From assembly GCA_029747015.1 (NCBI GenBank), contig JAKOGI010000448.1, positions 382,001 to 446,000 on the forward strand: a DNA stretch of 64,000 bases. The letters are read 5' to 3'. Positions 11,810-34,541 of the stretch are shown here, one piece after another. The position numbers and the translations under genes were made by a program. Each line of letters begins with the position of its first letter. Position 1 is the stretch's first letter. The stretch comes from Carnegiea gigantea. Taxonomy: Eukaryota; Streptophyta; Magnoliopsida; Caryophyllales; Cactaceae. A model generated the notes under the pieces. It saw nothing but the letters and a program-made list of their open reading frames with translations, did no database searches and was not told the DNA's origin.

Positions 11810-14800
11810 TCAGTCCATATGGTTTTCTGAGTGGTAGCACTTCATAGTATTGACATCCAAGTCTTTTATAGTTAGAAAGATTTTATTTGTGATGAGCAGA
11901 TAAATACATCTAAAAGCTTAATAATTAATGAGGCATGACCTATAGAAAAGTCTGGATAAGAAAGTCAATAAGGCTTCTTCCAGTATCCAAGAAAAGGAAT
12001 AAATGTAAAAGGAATGTGAATCAACTGTAGATTACCAGATAACTCATACCAGGTCATAATGTCGAGCAACATTTTGACGAGCTTGGGTAATAGTGTTTCG
12101 CCTAGCAACATGTTGGTAGAAATATTTTGCAGAGGCAATGGCAGCTGTAGAAATAATTGGTCTCCACCCACCATCGGGTCCATGGCTGAGAGTGCAAACA
12201 CTTAAATGAATGCAAAGCACGTAATTGTTTAAAGACATCTCATTGAAACAGGAGACCTGGATAGAATATACCTCCATTTATCGCCCTCTGAAACAGGACG
12301 ATATGAATAAAAGTTGGCTAGACATACCTGCATAATCATTTGACAGATAACTAAGAGGGGGAAAAAGAACAAACACCAACATTGGAAAGGTGGGATAATT
12401 TCCCATGAAGGACTGATCCCTCCCTAGTGAGTCCTCAAGTTATTCATTAAAGTGCTGATTTTGCCCTTCAGGTCAACAGAAGCCTACACATCCCCTAGCC
12501 GTCAAAGCACTCAAAGCATCATCACATTCCACGAGTTTTCATCACTATCATGACCTTGTTTCAGGGATTTCTTACCTAGTGCTCTTACAATTCTGAACCT
12601 CTTCCCTGACTTAGAGCATTGGATTGGAGGGGTCTTTCCCAAGAAAGCCCTGGCAGAAGCCCTGAGCACAGGATTGAAGCCAGCTCAGTGCACTTGTGTC
12701 CTATACCATTGGATCTGCTGCTTACCCATCATTCACCCATCCGCCCAAACACCCAAACAAGAAAAACTGCTCTTGATAAGTCGTAAAGAAATTTCCCATT
12801 TTACCATGAAAAAGTTCAGAACACCTTCATTCTTGTCAACAAATGAAATGTCTCCAGTGATGAATGCATTTGCAAGGCCCAAATCACCCTCTGTAGCAAT
12901 CTGTAAGAAAATATATGAGCCATACCAGCTCCAAATATGGTCAATGTATAAGAACATAGGTAGCATCAAATCAAGGACAAGTACCTTCCAGTAAAACTTG
13001 GGGTTGTGCACCCTTAATGCACTTTTCCAAGTACACTTCTTATGAGAGCCCTCAAAGGTCAGAGCTGCCCCGCCATCCTCCAGCAAACTACCTCATGTAA
13101 GCAAGTCAAAGAGGATAACCACAACGAATCAATGGTTACATTAGAAGAATGACAAGATTTTGCAGTACAGATGATTTTCGGGTACATTTAGTTACTCAAT
13201 CAGTCACCCACTGACATCATGAGAGAACAGAACATAAAATAGAAAGGCTCGGTATGAAGTATCAACTTTATAATACAGATAATTTTGGAGGATGTTTAGT
13301 CATTCACAATAAGTTGATTGTATCTTATCAATGACCAATGATTCTGTGAATGTTAAAAAACAGAAAGGCACCATCTGACACTTAAAATAAACCACACTTA
13401 CATCAGACACTAAAAATAAACCGAACTTATATCAAACAGCCAGCAGATATAAAGTGCTTGAAAAATCTCATTACATAATGGCGAACTGCTGCTTCTGTCC
13501 AAGAAAGCACCATCTGTTTTGGGTTTTTGATAACAGTAAAGCTCCTTCTGAGCACGGCATGTGCAGCCATCATTCCAGCCTGATAAGTAGTCATTATCCC
13601 AGCCAATTGCCAGTAAAATATTTTAAATTCTAAACATTTCTAGAATAGCGTTCAGGTTGTGATAGTAGATTGTCTCTTATTTTTGACCAGAAAATTCAGA
13701 CGACACAAATACCTTCAGTCCATCCTAAGGCGAACCATTGCCTGAATGTAATAAAATAAAAATATGAGCATACGGAGAACTACAAATCTAGTAACAAGCA
13801 GTTTTGTTAGTACACCAGCAAAAGGAGAAAGAATAAGTCCCAACAACAGACAACGCCTAGTGTGGGTAGGGTCTAAGGAGGTCCATATGCAGACAACTTT
13901 AACCTTGGCATAGTGTCCAATTAGTATAGACCCGCAAAAGAATTATTTTCTTTGGCTGAAAAAGGTTTTGAAATACTAAAATCATCCATAAAAATAAATT
14001 AATTAATTAAATAAACGTCAAAGGAGTGGGGAAGCTCATTTGATAAATAACAGCAAGTGACAACAAAAAACAGCTAATAGGCAACACCCCGCTTGCAAGT
14101 CGAACATCAACACTGTCTTCAAAATGCCTAGAAGCCAAAGGGTGGGTAAAACAATAAGCATGCTGCTACAACAAAGTACATGTAATGTTCATACCTAATT
14201 CAAGACTAAAGCAAAAATTCCTTATCAAAAAGACTAAAGCAAAAATCAATAAAATATTCTCATGTTCCTCTGTGTGCAATTTGTCCTTGATGAAACAACA
14301 TAAACAAGCCATATAATCTGTGGAAGATTCTAAACTTCCTTGTCTGAAGTTACCATGATATGCTTCAGAAAACCAAATTCCTCTCTTCCCTTAAAGTATA
14401 TCAAGCTCAAGAGAAGCTTTTATTGCTGCAACTGAGGGTACAAGATGCCCAGTCGACCATTTGAGCAAGACATTTTCTGGGGGATGAGGTGGATTGCGAG
14501 TCACAAGAAAAGGCAGGCTTGTGTCACTAATATTCTGCATGTTAAAAAAATAATAATAAAACAAAGGGAGACAATCATAAACATCCGTGAAAGGTTTTAT
14601 AATTCTAGTTGCCTATATAGATGTATGCACATCTTAGATCTTAGAAAGTGTACTACACATTAACCGTATGTATTCTTTTGCCCTTGTTTCTTTGAGCTTT
14701 TCCACCATGCTCTCAACAAGTTCCACAAATATACTGTGATTAGTTTGAATGAATAGAAGCACAGAATGCAATTTGCCATCATCAAATTTAGTTGATTGTC

Positions 14801-15096
14801 AATGATCTAAAATGTTTGCAGTGATTTTGGGGGGGGGGGGGGGATATCAGCCACATTCATTGGGAATGCTCAAGCCTCTATAATTTGCAACTTTGTGCTG
14901 CTATCCCAGGTGGTCTATGTACCACAATCTCAATGCAGGCAATCAATTATTCAAATTGCGGTCACTACATGCCAAACGATTGTGTTCACACGCATATATA
15001 TTTCCCATCGGGACACCTTAAGCTCACAAGTCCTATAGATTCTTTTTCATCTTCCTTTTGTTAATGTCGTAGCCAGCCAGAAACATTTAAGCTCCT

Positions 15097-16046
15097 TAAC
15101 GAAAAATGATTCTACAACCCCCCCCCCCCCAAAAAAAGCTTGGGAATTCATATATTTGCCATGGAAATCTGGTGGTTTGGGTGTGATTAATTGCTCTAAG
15201 TCGAATCTGGCTGCAGTCGCAAAGCATTTGTGGTGTACCACGTATTGCTAGTGACAAGAATTGCTTATGGGTGAAGTGGATTCATGGCATCTACCTAACG
15301 GATGTTGATATGCGGCATGCTGAACCTAGAGCGTGTTGTTCATGGTTCTGTAAGAAAACTTTTAAAGTGAGAGATATGTTTGCACATGGCTATAGTGGCA
15401 GCAAAAGGCTAGCAAATGCTCAAGTAGTCTACTCAATAGCTAGCGGTTACCAATGCTTGCTTCGGCCCCTAACTAAGCATTGCCTTTGCTTTTAAAGAGC
15501 CTCCTAAGAAAGACTGCACCCTAAGGATGGGCTTTTAAAAGATGCAGACCTCTGTTGCAGATGGTAGATGTTGTTTGTGCTTTGATGAGTTTGATCAGAA
15601 TGAGAGCCATCAGCATATTTTATATGGCAGACTGTCCTGCAGAACATCCTCAGCAGCTAACAGAATGAAGGTTATGGGACACAGGATATCTGGCATACCT
15701 CAGGTTGCCAAGGTTTTTAGAGGACAAAAGATTAAGAAGCTGATCTTATCTCTGGTTGTAACAGCAGTTAGGTACTGGTTATCACAGGGGAGGAATTCTA
15801 GAGGTTTTAGAAATGTACAGTCAACTAGCTTAAAAGTGACTGAGGAATGTAAATATTTGATCAAGAATAGGCTTAGCTTTCTGTTAAATGGAAGCAAACA
15901 AACAAAAGATAAAGGATGTAATATGCCAATTTTGTCCTAGAAGGCTTAAGCAACTTGCTCTCGGTCCTGGGGTTTGTATATGTTAGATTTTGACCATTGA
16001 TAATGATACATATCTGATAATAACCCCCCCCCCCAAAAAAAAAAGT
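15097..16046 (+). mobile_element. LINE fragment in intron 8 of copy B
   Basis: The reading frames match the C-terminal part of a plant LINE reverse transcriptase polyprotein: GGLGVINCSKSNLAAVAKHLW, then NCLWVKWIHG, then a zf-RVT-like Cys/His cluster (GRCCLCFDEFDQNESHQHI) and a tail ending around 15940. Frameshifts and stops separate the pieces. Gene A intron 8 runs through without this block, and the junctions carry a duplicated ATTTAAGC plus CCT (15085-15096 and 16047-16058, one mismatch), which is a good target duplication. Both ends of the insert carry a C-run followed by an A-run. Confidence 0.7.
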
Positions 16047-17426
16047 ATTTAAGCCCCTCGTCTTCTTGGGATTTTCTTGACCGAATCAAGGTAGGCTAGC
16101 TCTCAAGCCTATATCAATCAGTTAAACACTTGAACAATGAACTTTTTCATATGAAAGGGCAAAGGCCCAATGTAGATATTTGGCTAATCCTTGGGATAGT
16201 TTCTTTCTAGAGTTTTGATAAAGTTGATAACTTATAGCACCTTAGAATTTACTCCACTTTTTAAGTTTAAACCCTCAAAATAGAAGAACCACGGTCTATC
16301 TTGGGACAAAACATTGTCCCTGTTTCTATTTTAAGTCTAAACAACCAAGAATTCTGCAGCTGTCCTACTTCAGCTTCAATTTCCATAATTCAAATCATTC
16401 AGTTAAAATCAACTAGGGAAAGCATATCAACTCCCACAATTCAATCCTCAATAGTCCTTTCAACATCACAAACAACACTACTATGGATGTGTTTTATGGT
16501 TTTACTATAGTTACTTCCATCTAGCATTGTCTTGTGTTCCTATTATTTGTACTCTTTAGAACTTATTTTCAAATTCTGTGGGCATTATGGAAACAACATC
16601 TTTGCTTATGAGGGATAGCTGGATAGGACACTGCACATTTGGATTTCCCCACACTTGCTTCAATGAGGTTCTCACTGGCTGGTGTTGGTCGTAATTTCAG
16701 TCTCTAATTTGTGGCCTTTTGCAAGTTGTCTTCACCTGCCTTCAAATGCCTTTAAAACTTCCCTTCACAAATCTTTTTCAAATCCTTATCCAGGACAATC
16801 TTTCTACATGGCAAAGCAAAGGCTGGGTATATTGAGATCCATAATGCATCATCACCAGGAAGGAAGCGAACACCGCCTGAGCTTGGTTTTGCGTATATTT
16901 TTCTTTTTTTTGGGGGGGGGGGGTGTACCTAGCCATTTTTGTCAATATATTATATTCCATAGATAGCATTTTGTACAACAGGCAGAGACCTCGTCTCAAC
17001 TTTCAAAATTTAAATTCTCAAATGCAAAGGATGTAATGAGTATCCTTTTCTATAAGACCACTAATCATTGCTACATGAGCTAAGCCCAGTGCAAAGCCTC
17101 AAATAAGTTGTCCTCTGACAGAAAGTCCTCTGATACGGAGAGAAGAAAACAAACCTGTAGCACATTCAGCCAGTACGTCAAAAACATTTCGCCATCTGAG
17201 CTCCCCTGAAAATTCCAGGCGCTGCATGCTGCTGAGTTTTGGGGCATGAAACTTTTGTCATGGTGAAGGAACATATCACTGCAACAGAGAGTTTCAAGAT
17301 GCAGATAAATTCCCACTTCAGTGTCTTACAGTTTATGCAGAAGAAGACCATTTTTAAATTTTCTTTTTTTGTGTTTTGGGGGGGGGGGTTAATCCCTCCC
17401 AATGCACAGCTTAGGAAATGGCCTAA

Positions 17427-17764
17427 GAAGCACGGACACCAATACGCAATATAGATACGATATGACACCGACACAGAGATACGTCATTTTTCAAAAAGAT
17501 AGGATACGACACAACACATAGTAGTTGGAAAATATTTATTATATTGCCTATTTGTTTAGGCCTTGTTACCTTGTTTTATGTGTTTCGCCTTGGAGAAGGT
17601 CGTGCCGAGATGAGAACAATAGCAATTGTTCACAGTGTGTGCATTCTACAACTATCAATGGCAAAACCCAATTTATTCCTGCCATCTATACGTTTTGCAT
17701 GCTTTTTAGTGCATCCAAAGAATCTCCGTGATACGTGAAGCCGTGGGGAGTGTTCATGATTCAT
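17427..17764. mobile_element. Second MITE-like copy, intron 7 of copy B
   Basis: Begins GAAGCACGGACACC and ends with a decayed GGAGTGTTCATGATTC. It is related over its length to 11487-11809, including a shared stretch around the TATCAATGGC-AAAACCCAATTT words. Confidence 0.5.
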
Positions 17765-19649
17765 AGGAAACGGCTATAGTAATCATAACTTAAGAAAAAA
17801 TTGCTCCACTAAGAGTACCGCATGGCAATAGATTGATCACCAGGCTGCAAAAGACACTACCCTCTGAAAAATGATGATTTTTATGACCATACTGAGAAAT
17901 TGAATGCAAGATGATCTACCCATAAAGCATCATAGACTACAATAAAACAGATGATGAATAGGATTTCTAGCTTCCTGACTATGGTGAATGCCAACACATA
18001 TCAGATGAAGACAGTTCAAGTGAAGAGCAAGGATCCATAATAAAAGATATCAAAATAACAAAGATAGATAATAAATGGTATCCAGTCGAGCCAATCTTCT
18101 TGTGTGACTTCTACAAAATTGCTAAAGACAATCTAAGATCATCAAAAAACAGAAGCCATGCCTGTAGGTATACTGGAAAGCACCAAGTGTTCTCATTTCA
18201 TCATGCGTAGCTTCCTCTCCCAAAATTCTTAAGGCAACTGGTGCAGGGACAGCCATAATGCAACCCTCGTATACATCTTGTGAACCATTGCCACAACATA
18301 GTACACAACCTGAAAAGGCATCTGTAAACCAAGAGAATTTTAAAACTCAGTGAAACATGGATGACAATGACTACAGATAGAAAACTTAAGTCTCAAATTG
18401 AAAGTGTAACCACTGTCGCTTGTCAAAACAGAAAGCACTTCACAGCTGGCGTTTATTTGCCATCCTTGAACCTCAAGCTCCTCTCTTAGCTGTAAAAGAC
18501 AGTGAAAATATCATAATAAACTAACGAGACACGAGTACACAACCACCAAAACAGAAACAAAAACAACAGGAAAGAGAACGGAAATTATTTTTTCCTCAAC
18601 ATTGTTGCAAGTTACTCCGTCAAATCAGCAACGTTATAAACTAGGAACAAAAACCAGTAACTGACACCTTCTTCACATAATGATGCGATCGTCCTCTCAC
18701 AGTAAGCCATTGTGGATGACCAGACAACTGTCGACACATATGTTCAATTCCATGGTTAGAGAACGCATCACCAGATGATCAACAACTAAAATATTGAGAT
18801 GGCAATCCACCTGAAGCAAGTAATAGCAGCAACAAAAGGAAAGAACAGAGAAGGCAGAGAAGTCCATCACTCTGTCTGGGGAACAAGACCATATGGAAGC
18901 ACACATGGGAGCCTACAAAATTCTCGTGTTAACTCTTGCTTCAAACAAGACAAGAACAACATAATTTGATTGGGAATCCAGAGAAAATGACAAAAGCTTT
19001 GTTACTCTCACCAGATAAGCCTTTTGAAAACATTCAGAGCAACCCCGTGACTTGATGAAATGACCCAGAGTTTCACCACGGTCCAAGTCTTGGTTATTCT
19101 CATGCTTTTCAAGGTACCTAGAAGGAATGCCAAAGAAATGATAAAAAGATAGCTATTGTTTAGAATAGTTAGAAGCAATATGATCAACAATGCATGGATG
19201 CATCATTTTGATGATTAGGTAAGATAAACATGCACATTCCTTAGAAGAAAACAAGGTCAATTATCTAATCAAGTGTAACACCCTGCTAAGCATCCATGTA
19301 GAACAGATAGCATAAAACTGATAGAGCATAGAGATCTCATCTTAGCCTTCCTAATTCTACCAACTAATTAAATCGCAAACAAATGTCTTAATGGCATGTG
19401 GATCATGTTGGAAGGGAAAAATAGATCACTGTACATGATTGTATCATCTTTGAACTTCTCAAGTTCTCTAAGCATTTTCCAGAAGCTTGGCTTCACCAAA
19501 TTGCTTTTCTGTGCAAACAAACTTCTTAAACCATGCTGGCTTCCCCAGTCAACCAGGCCATTGTCTAAACTCACTGAGAATGACATATTTGAAGCCTCCA
19601 TATCAATGCCAAGGCCATCAAAGAGTTCTGTCATATGTGGAAACGTAAC

Positions 19650-20261
19650 CTGTCCACAGAACAAATTCTATAATTAAGAGGACTCGAAGGGACATGAAAC
19701 ACAGGGTTCGACATCAACTGCAGCTTTTAGTAACAAGATGACTATCCTAAGTAGCTTCCTCATCAGAAAAAGAGTTAAAGCAACAGAACCCCTGAAAAGG
19801 GGGGGAAACCAAATTAAATGTTTTTTTGACTTGTAACACTGTGTCTGTGTTAGTTGACAACATTTCTATAGCATTAAGTTCTGGTGCAACATATCAGTAA
19901 CTAGTGCTAATACACCACATTTTTGGAAATTCCTAGGATTTCACTATCCACCTTTCACATAGCTAGAACGGCGAAGTTTAGACAATGTTTTTAGCCTGGA
20001 TGATAGGGACTAAAGATAAATGACTACCTAAATGTCATCTGATTTCTTTCTACGGACTAGTTGCAACAAATGCTTTTCAATCTAAGAATCCAGAAAGAAT
20101 CTCTTCCCATTATAATTAAGTGTAACGATGCTCCATATGACCCCCTGTATGTTGGACTCTCGGGGTATAGCTTAGGATTTGGATTATGATTCCATCAAAT
20201 TTAACTAGACTATTATGTTCAGGAGCTTATAGGATCAATGGTGCAATGCCTTTTTCTTATA
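19650..20261 (-). other. Remnant of intron 1 of copy B and adjacent spacer
   Basis: The first roughly 90 bases resemble the start of the acceptor side of intron 1 in gene A (30917 upward). After that homology fades. No FAD-motif exon is present here or anywhere before gene A. Confidence 0.6.
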
Positions 20262-20697
20262 TGACAGGACCCTTGAAATAGGGGATTTAGTGTATGTGAA
20301 GTTGTAGCCCTACAGGCAGCAGACTGTGGCACACAGGACCTCAAATAAATTGTCAGCCAAGTTCTTTGGTCCATTTCTTGTCTTGGCTAAAATTGGGGCA
20401 GTAGCTTATAAGCTACAGTTGCCGGAGGATTCTAAAATTCATCCTGTCTTTCACATCTCACAGCTCAGGAAGCATGTGGGAGCTAGGCCAGTCCAAAGTA
20501 CCTTGCCAGAGGTGGATGAAGTTGGAATGATTGCGGCGGAACTAGTTGCAGTATTGGATCGCAATCTGGGAAAGCGGGGCAACAGGGCAGCAGTGTATGT
20601 GCTGATTCAGTGGTCTACAGGTTCCAAGGAGGAAGCAACTTGGGAATTATATTCTGACATTGAACAGAAATTCCCTCATTTTGATCTTACTGCTTGA
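20262..20697 (+). pseudogene. 3' end of a Ty3/gypsy chromovirus pol (integrase tail and chromodomain)
   Basis: The frame opens with EIGDLVYVKL, then a stop at a position normally Gln, then PYRQQT, a run into FFGPFLVL, and HPVFHISQLRKHVG, which is the GPF/Y module at the integrase C-terminus. It ends with a chromodomain-like tail (VYVLIQWSTGSKEEATWEL) and a stop at 20695-20697. Everything upstream of the integrase tail is missing. A purine tract (about 20711-20720) and LTR-like sequence follow. It occupies the position where exon 1 of copy B would lie, and is on the opposite strand. Confidence 0.8.
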
Positions 20698-20724
20698 GGA
20701 CAAGCTGCTGTAAGGGGAGGCAGT

Positions 20725-21106
20725 TGATACAAGGCATTCTGAAGCCACGTGACATGCACAGCATTGTTGATGAGTCAGTTCGTTAGGCTGTTAGAAAATG
20801 GGGGGCCCAGGTTGTTACAATACTGTTAGTTTGTTACAGCTCGGGAGGGGGGAATTAGGCAGCAGAATTTGCCAATAAATACAGAGCAGGGTGTAAGACA
20901 ATCGGAGAAAAAGGAAATCAATCAGAATTCTTCTCTTCTCTCCCTCAATATTCCCTTTCCCTGTTTTGGCTTCTTTTCGAAATTGCTATTTCCAGGAGAG
21001 GCTGTATCAGAGCTTTGACAGGCAGGGGTGCATGTTCGTGAACAGGATCAATATCGGGAGTGTCGTTCGCAATTATGCAGGCACTTATGCACTGGATCTC
21101 ACAACA
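20725..21106 (+). repeat. Probable 3' LTR of the gypsy remnant
   Basis: Begins TGATACAAGG directly after the purine tract TAAGGGGAGG. Contains CAATAAATACAGAG as a possible TATA-like box and a CT-rich leader. The right end is uncertain; I placed it at the last ACAACA, but it could extend to about 21150. Confidence 0.5.
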
Positions 21107-21632
21107 GTTACGCATTTAGCTATGCAGACAAAATTTTCTTTCCAAACTTATTTTTAATGTTAGCTTAGGTCAAGTGTACAAACCAGGAGGATCGGTTGGA
21201 TAACATATGGGCTGAATCCTATTAGTATTATTTCAGCTGTTCGAACGAGTGCACTGATTTACTCGGCTAAACCGCGCAATTTTTACTGTAATGTAACTAA
21301 AACCACAGGTAGGGTAGATCACTACTCACGAGTAACTTTTCTCACAAGGATTATACTCAAAGTATCATTAAACAAGCTAAACTACAAATCCTACATTGAT
21401 AGTTACGGGGAAATCAAATTCAGAGGGTGATAATAGTACAAGGGATTATTATTCAAAGCAGACCCTCTAAAAGCTGAAACTCAAACATTTGCAGATAGCA
21501 GTCACACGCACAACAGAAACAGAATCACTCTCAAAAGAAACAGTAGTTTAGCCCCATTACAATCAGAGATCCAGGGTTTAACTTATTTAGTGCAACAGTT
21601 CAGACAGTAGGAACAAAATCTAATGCAGGGTT
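21107..21632 (-). other. 3' flank of gene A
   Basis: The part from 21425 up to the stop codon is homologous to the 3' flank of copy B and is the likely 3' UTR. The rest is spacer with nothing that I recognise. Confidence 0.55.
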
Positions 21633-31803
<10,171 letters not shown>

Positions 31804-32022
31804 CTTTGCTTTTGAATTCACCTCCTACATTCAAAACAAACAAAAAACAAAAAAAAAATAAAAAATAATCATTAATATTTAAATGAATACCCACATAGAT
31901 AGCTTGTAATATATTGCAAAAGACCAAGAGGTGAATAGGGACTTTGCCTTTAAAGAAGTAGCTAGGCAAGTGGGAATTATTGATCTGCTCACAACAACAT
32001 TTGATATGAAGTGAAATGTCTA

Positions 32023-32031
32023 TTATTTATA
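32023..32031 (-). promoter_or_regulatory. Candidate TATA box of gene A
   Basis: TATAAATAA on the minus strand, about 220 bases before the start codon. That leaves a 5' UTR of about 190 bases if transcription begins 30 bases downstream. No other convincing TATA lies closer. Confidence 0.45.
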
Positions 32032-32138
32032 GGGATTAAAACACTGATGTACTTTCTTGTAAGGTTTACACTATATTTACTCATATAAGTAAAGAATATT
32101 ATAAGCACCAAAGTGTGTATACATAAACATATGGTGTG

Positions 32139-32140
<2 letters not shown>

Positions 32141-32206
<66 letters not shown>

Positions 32207-32211
32207 TATAT
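32141..32211. repeat. (TA)n microsatellite upstream of gene A
   Basis: About 35 TA units with one CA interruption near the end, about 340 bases before the start codon of gene A. Confidence 0.9.
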
Positions 32212-33113
32212 GAACATTCTTCTATAGCTTTAAACAATATATACTCCATGGATCAATAGTAATTTTTTTTTTTTGGGTGCGAATGAGGGTCAAAAGCCGA
32301 CAATTAAATCTACATGCGAGAAATTTGTGTGCGCAATAATTATCTAATATATCATGCAATATAACATGAATGTGGAAACTAGATTAATAATAACAGCACG
32401 ACATTTCAAATATGGAATAGAGCTTTAAATTGCGAGCTGGCTAATCTTATAATACCCAACTATTTACTGAAACATATTTCTATGCTACGATAATTCAGTG
32501 GATATTTTTGGTCACAATTCAATTGACATTCTGTTTTCCCACGAAAAATGAAATATCTTGCGCCAAACAACATCAAGTGTGACATGAAATCTATTTTCCT
32601 CGGAAAATGATTCTCTAGGAAATGATTTTTCCCCCAACCAAAGTAGCTTATTGCTATGAACCAAGTTGAAAAAATGAAGGATACTAAAAAGTGTGAAACA
32701 TTTTATTCCATCACAAACAACAACCATAACTCCCAATGTGGGTCACACTTGCGCGAGATCTAAGGAGATTCAAATGAAACATTCTATTTCATTATTATCT
32801 AATGTGTTTTTTGTTTTTTCAATTTTAAACAAACATTATGATGGCAATAATAAACGTATTTACATTATTGGTGAAATAAGTCCAATTATTGATAAAAAAT
32901 GGATGATTTGGATTTAAAACAATCTAATCAATTAGGCACTTTTACAAGTCTTGAATTATGTTGAATTGTATTAAATTGTGTTGAATTATACTGAATTATT
33001 CTTAATTTTGCTAAATTGTACCGAAATGTGCTACATGCTGATGATAAACACTTCTCATACGTTGAAAAAGAATATGTCCTTGATTGTTGTTCTTTGCATC
33101 TCATTCGCAAAAA

Positions 33114-33185
<72 letters not shown>

Positions 33186-33624
33186 TTACACCCACAGAGT
33201 AAATATAGCGTACAAATGTTACAAAAATCGGTGTTGATTCCCCCCCCCCCCCAAAAAAAAAAAAAAAAAACTATATTCTCAAAGGTTGATTGATTTTTCT
33301 AATAGCTAGCCTCAAGCGTTTTTGGATTATTACATCCCATTTTCCTATTAAAATGTATTATCAATGTATTTTAAAATTCTATAACTCTTCTAAAATTTGA
33401 ATATTGAATTAATAATTAATTTTTAAAAAATTATTAAAAACTTTACCAGAACAGTGGTGACCAACTTGGTTGGAAACCACTAAAACCAATTAATTTATGG
33501 ATAGTTTAATTCCTGTAATTAAAATCCCAACTTGATTTCTATTCTAATAGTGCAAATACCACTCCTAATATTGGTCTGAAACGTGCTGGAGAATAGGATA
33601 AACGATAAATCCACTTTTTGCATT
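32212..33624. other. Intergenic, nothing recognised besides microsatellites
   Basis: AT-rich upstream DNA of gene A. Includes (TA)n at 33122-33182 and a compound run of C then A at 33241-33270. Confidence 0.5.
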
Positions 33625-34540
33625 GGATGAATTGGCACATTAGGCCAACTTTAATTTGACGTATTCTAGACTTCTGAAATTTGCTTCTTTTACATATTTA
33701 CATAACAAAATTAGAAAGACGAAATTATTTTTGGTCCCAGGCATTTATTATAGCATAAATTTGTGGGATGTACTTTTTCAACTTAGGGCTAGGGGTGATA
33801 AAAAACGGTTAATTGGAAAATCGGTTCGTAAAAATTGTGAACCGAAAATCGAACCAAAGTTTTCGGTTAACCGAAAATCGGTTAACTGAATTTTTCGGTT
33901 CAGCAAAAATGTGAACCATAATCGAACCGAAAAACTCGGTTAACCGGATTTCCGGTTCGGTTAACCGGATTTCCGGTTCGGTTACCGGTTAACCGTTAAT
34001 TTAAATTGTTAATTTTCAATTTTCACTCTTTTTTTAATTAATTTAACTATTTAAGCCACCAAATATTAACTTACATATTATTGTATGTTTACTCTTCTCT
34101 TTAATAATTATAAAATCTACACTTGACTAATATAAAATTTAGTTTTTTAAAAAAAAAGTGTAAATTTTGGTTTCGGTTAATCGCGCGATTAACCGAATCT
34201 CAAAAGGCCGAACCGAAACCGCAAAATTTTTTCGGTTCGGTTAACCAAACCGAATTTTTTAGGAAAATAAAATCGGTTAGCTGGTTTTTCGGTTCGATTT
34301 TTCAGTTTCGGTTTTTTTTTTCCCTCACCCCTACTTAGGGCATTAATTATTTTCTATATCTAGTAAATAGACTCAATGCATCCAAGCTCCAAATTTAACC
34401 TTTTGGTGGACAAGGGTCTCTATCTCACCTAATGAGGGCAGGCATTAGGGAATGGGGGTCTCTATCTCAATAAGAGAAGAAATACCCTAGAAAGACTACG
34501 CATCAAGGGAGATCCAAACCCACAAAACGCGTGTACATGT
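33625..34540. repeat. Repeat unit R, copy 1 (interrupted by an hAT-like MITE)
   Basis: Aligns in order with unit copy 2 (37768-38555): the ACATATTTACATAA block, the region around TACTTTTTCAACT, the GGACAAGGGTCTCTA block and the GAGATCCAAAC block. The MITE at 33790-34333 splits it between the CAACT and ATTAATTA blocks. The unit codes for nothing that I recognise. Confidence 0.65.
33790..34333. mobile_element. hAT-like MITE with 8-base target duplication
   Basis: Inverted ends TAGGGGTGA and TCACCCCTA. Flanked by CTTAGGGC at 33782-33789 and again at 34334-34341. The interior is dominated by words such as GGTTAACCG and CGGTTCGG that can fold back on each other. The paralogous unit R copy 2 holds the empty site. 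Eight-base duplications and such ends fit hAT. Confidence 0.85.
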
Positions 34541-34541
34541 A

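Larger units (their letters stand above)
2449..19649 (-). pseudogene. Copy B: cyclopropane fatty acid synthase pseudogene lacking exon 1
   Basis: Homologous to gene A exon by exon. Exons 2-24, read on the minus strand, are: 19649-19435, 19117-19012, 18912-18811, 18727-18668, 18489-18411, 18309-18162, 17278-17155, 14534-14354, 13741-13713, 13579-13431, 13087-12985, 12900-12805, 12327-12272, 12185-12050, 11106-11044, 10918-10859, 10778-10617, 4183-4110, 4027-3973, 3657-3521, 3429-3349, 2821-2716, 2547-2449. Exon 1 with the FAD-binding motif is missing; only about 90 bases of intron 1 homology remain. Lesions: in-frame stops at 14391-14393, 13725-13727, 3994-3996 and 3634-3636; the donor after exon 11 is AT instead of GT (13430-13429); exon 20 is 39 bases shorter than in A. 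Exon 18 still holds the SAM motif (LLEIGCGWGSFAIEV). An LTR element fills intron 18 and a LINE piece sits in intron 8. The last exon carries a 31-base tandem duplication (about 2438-2500) that shifts the stop codon. Dead as an enzyme; RNA-level roles are open. Confidence 0.9.

Noticed and set aside
20262..20697. Gypsy remnant as a new first exon or promoter for copy B
   Set aside because: It is on the opposite strand and encodes an integrase tail and chromodomain.
31804..31821. Six extra residues before MRRVAV in gene A
   Set aside because: That start would be GTG; the ATG at 31803 matches the start in gene C.
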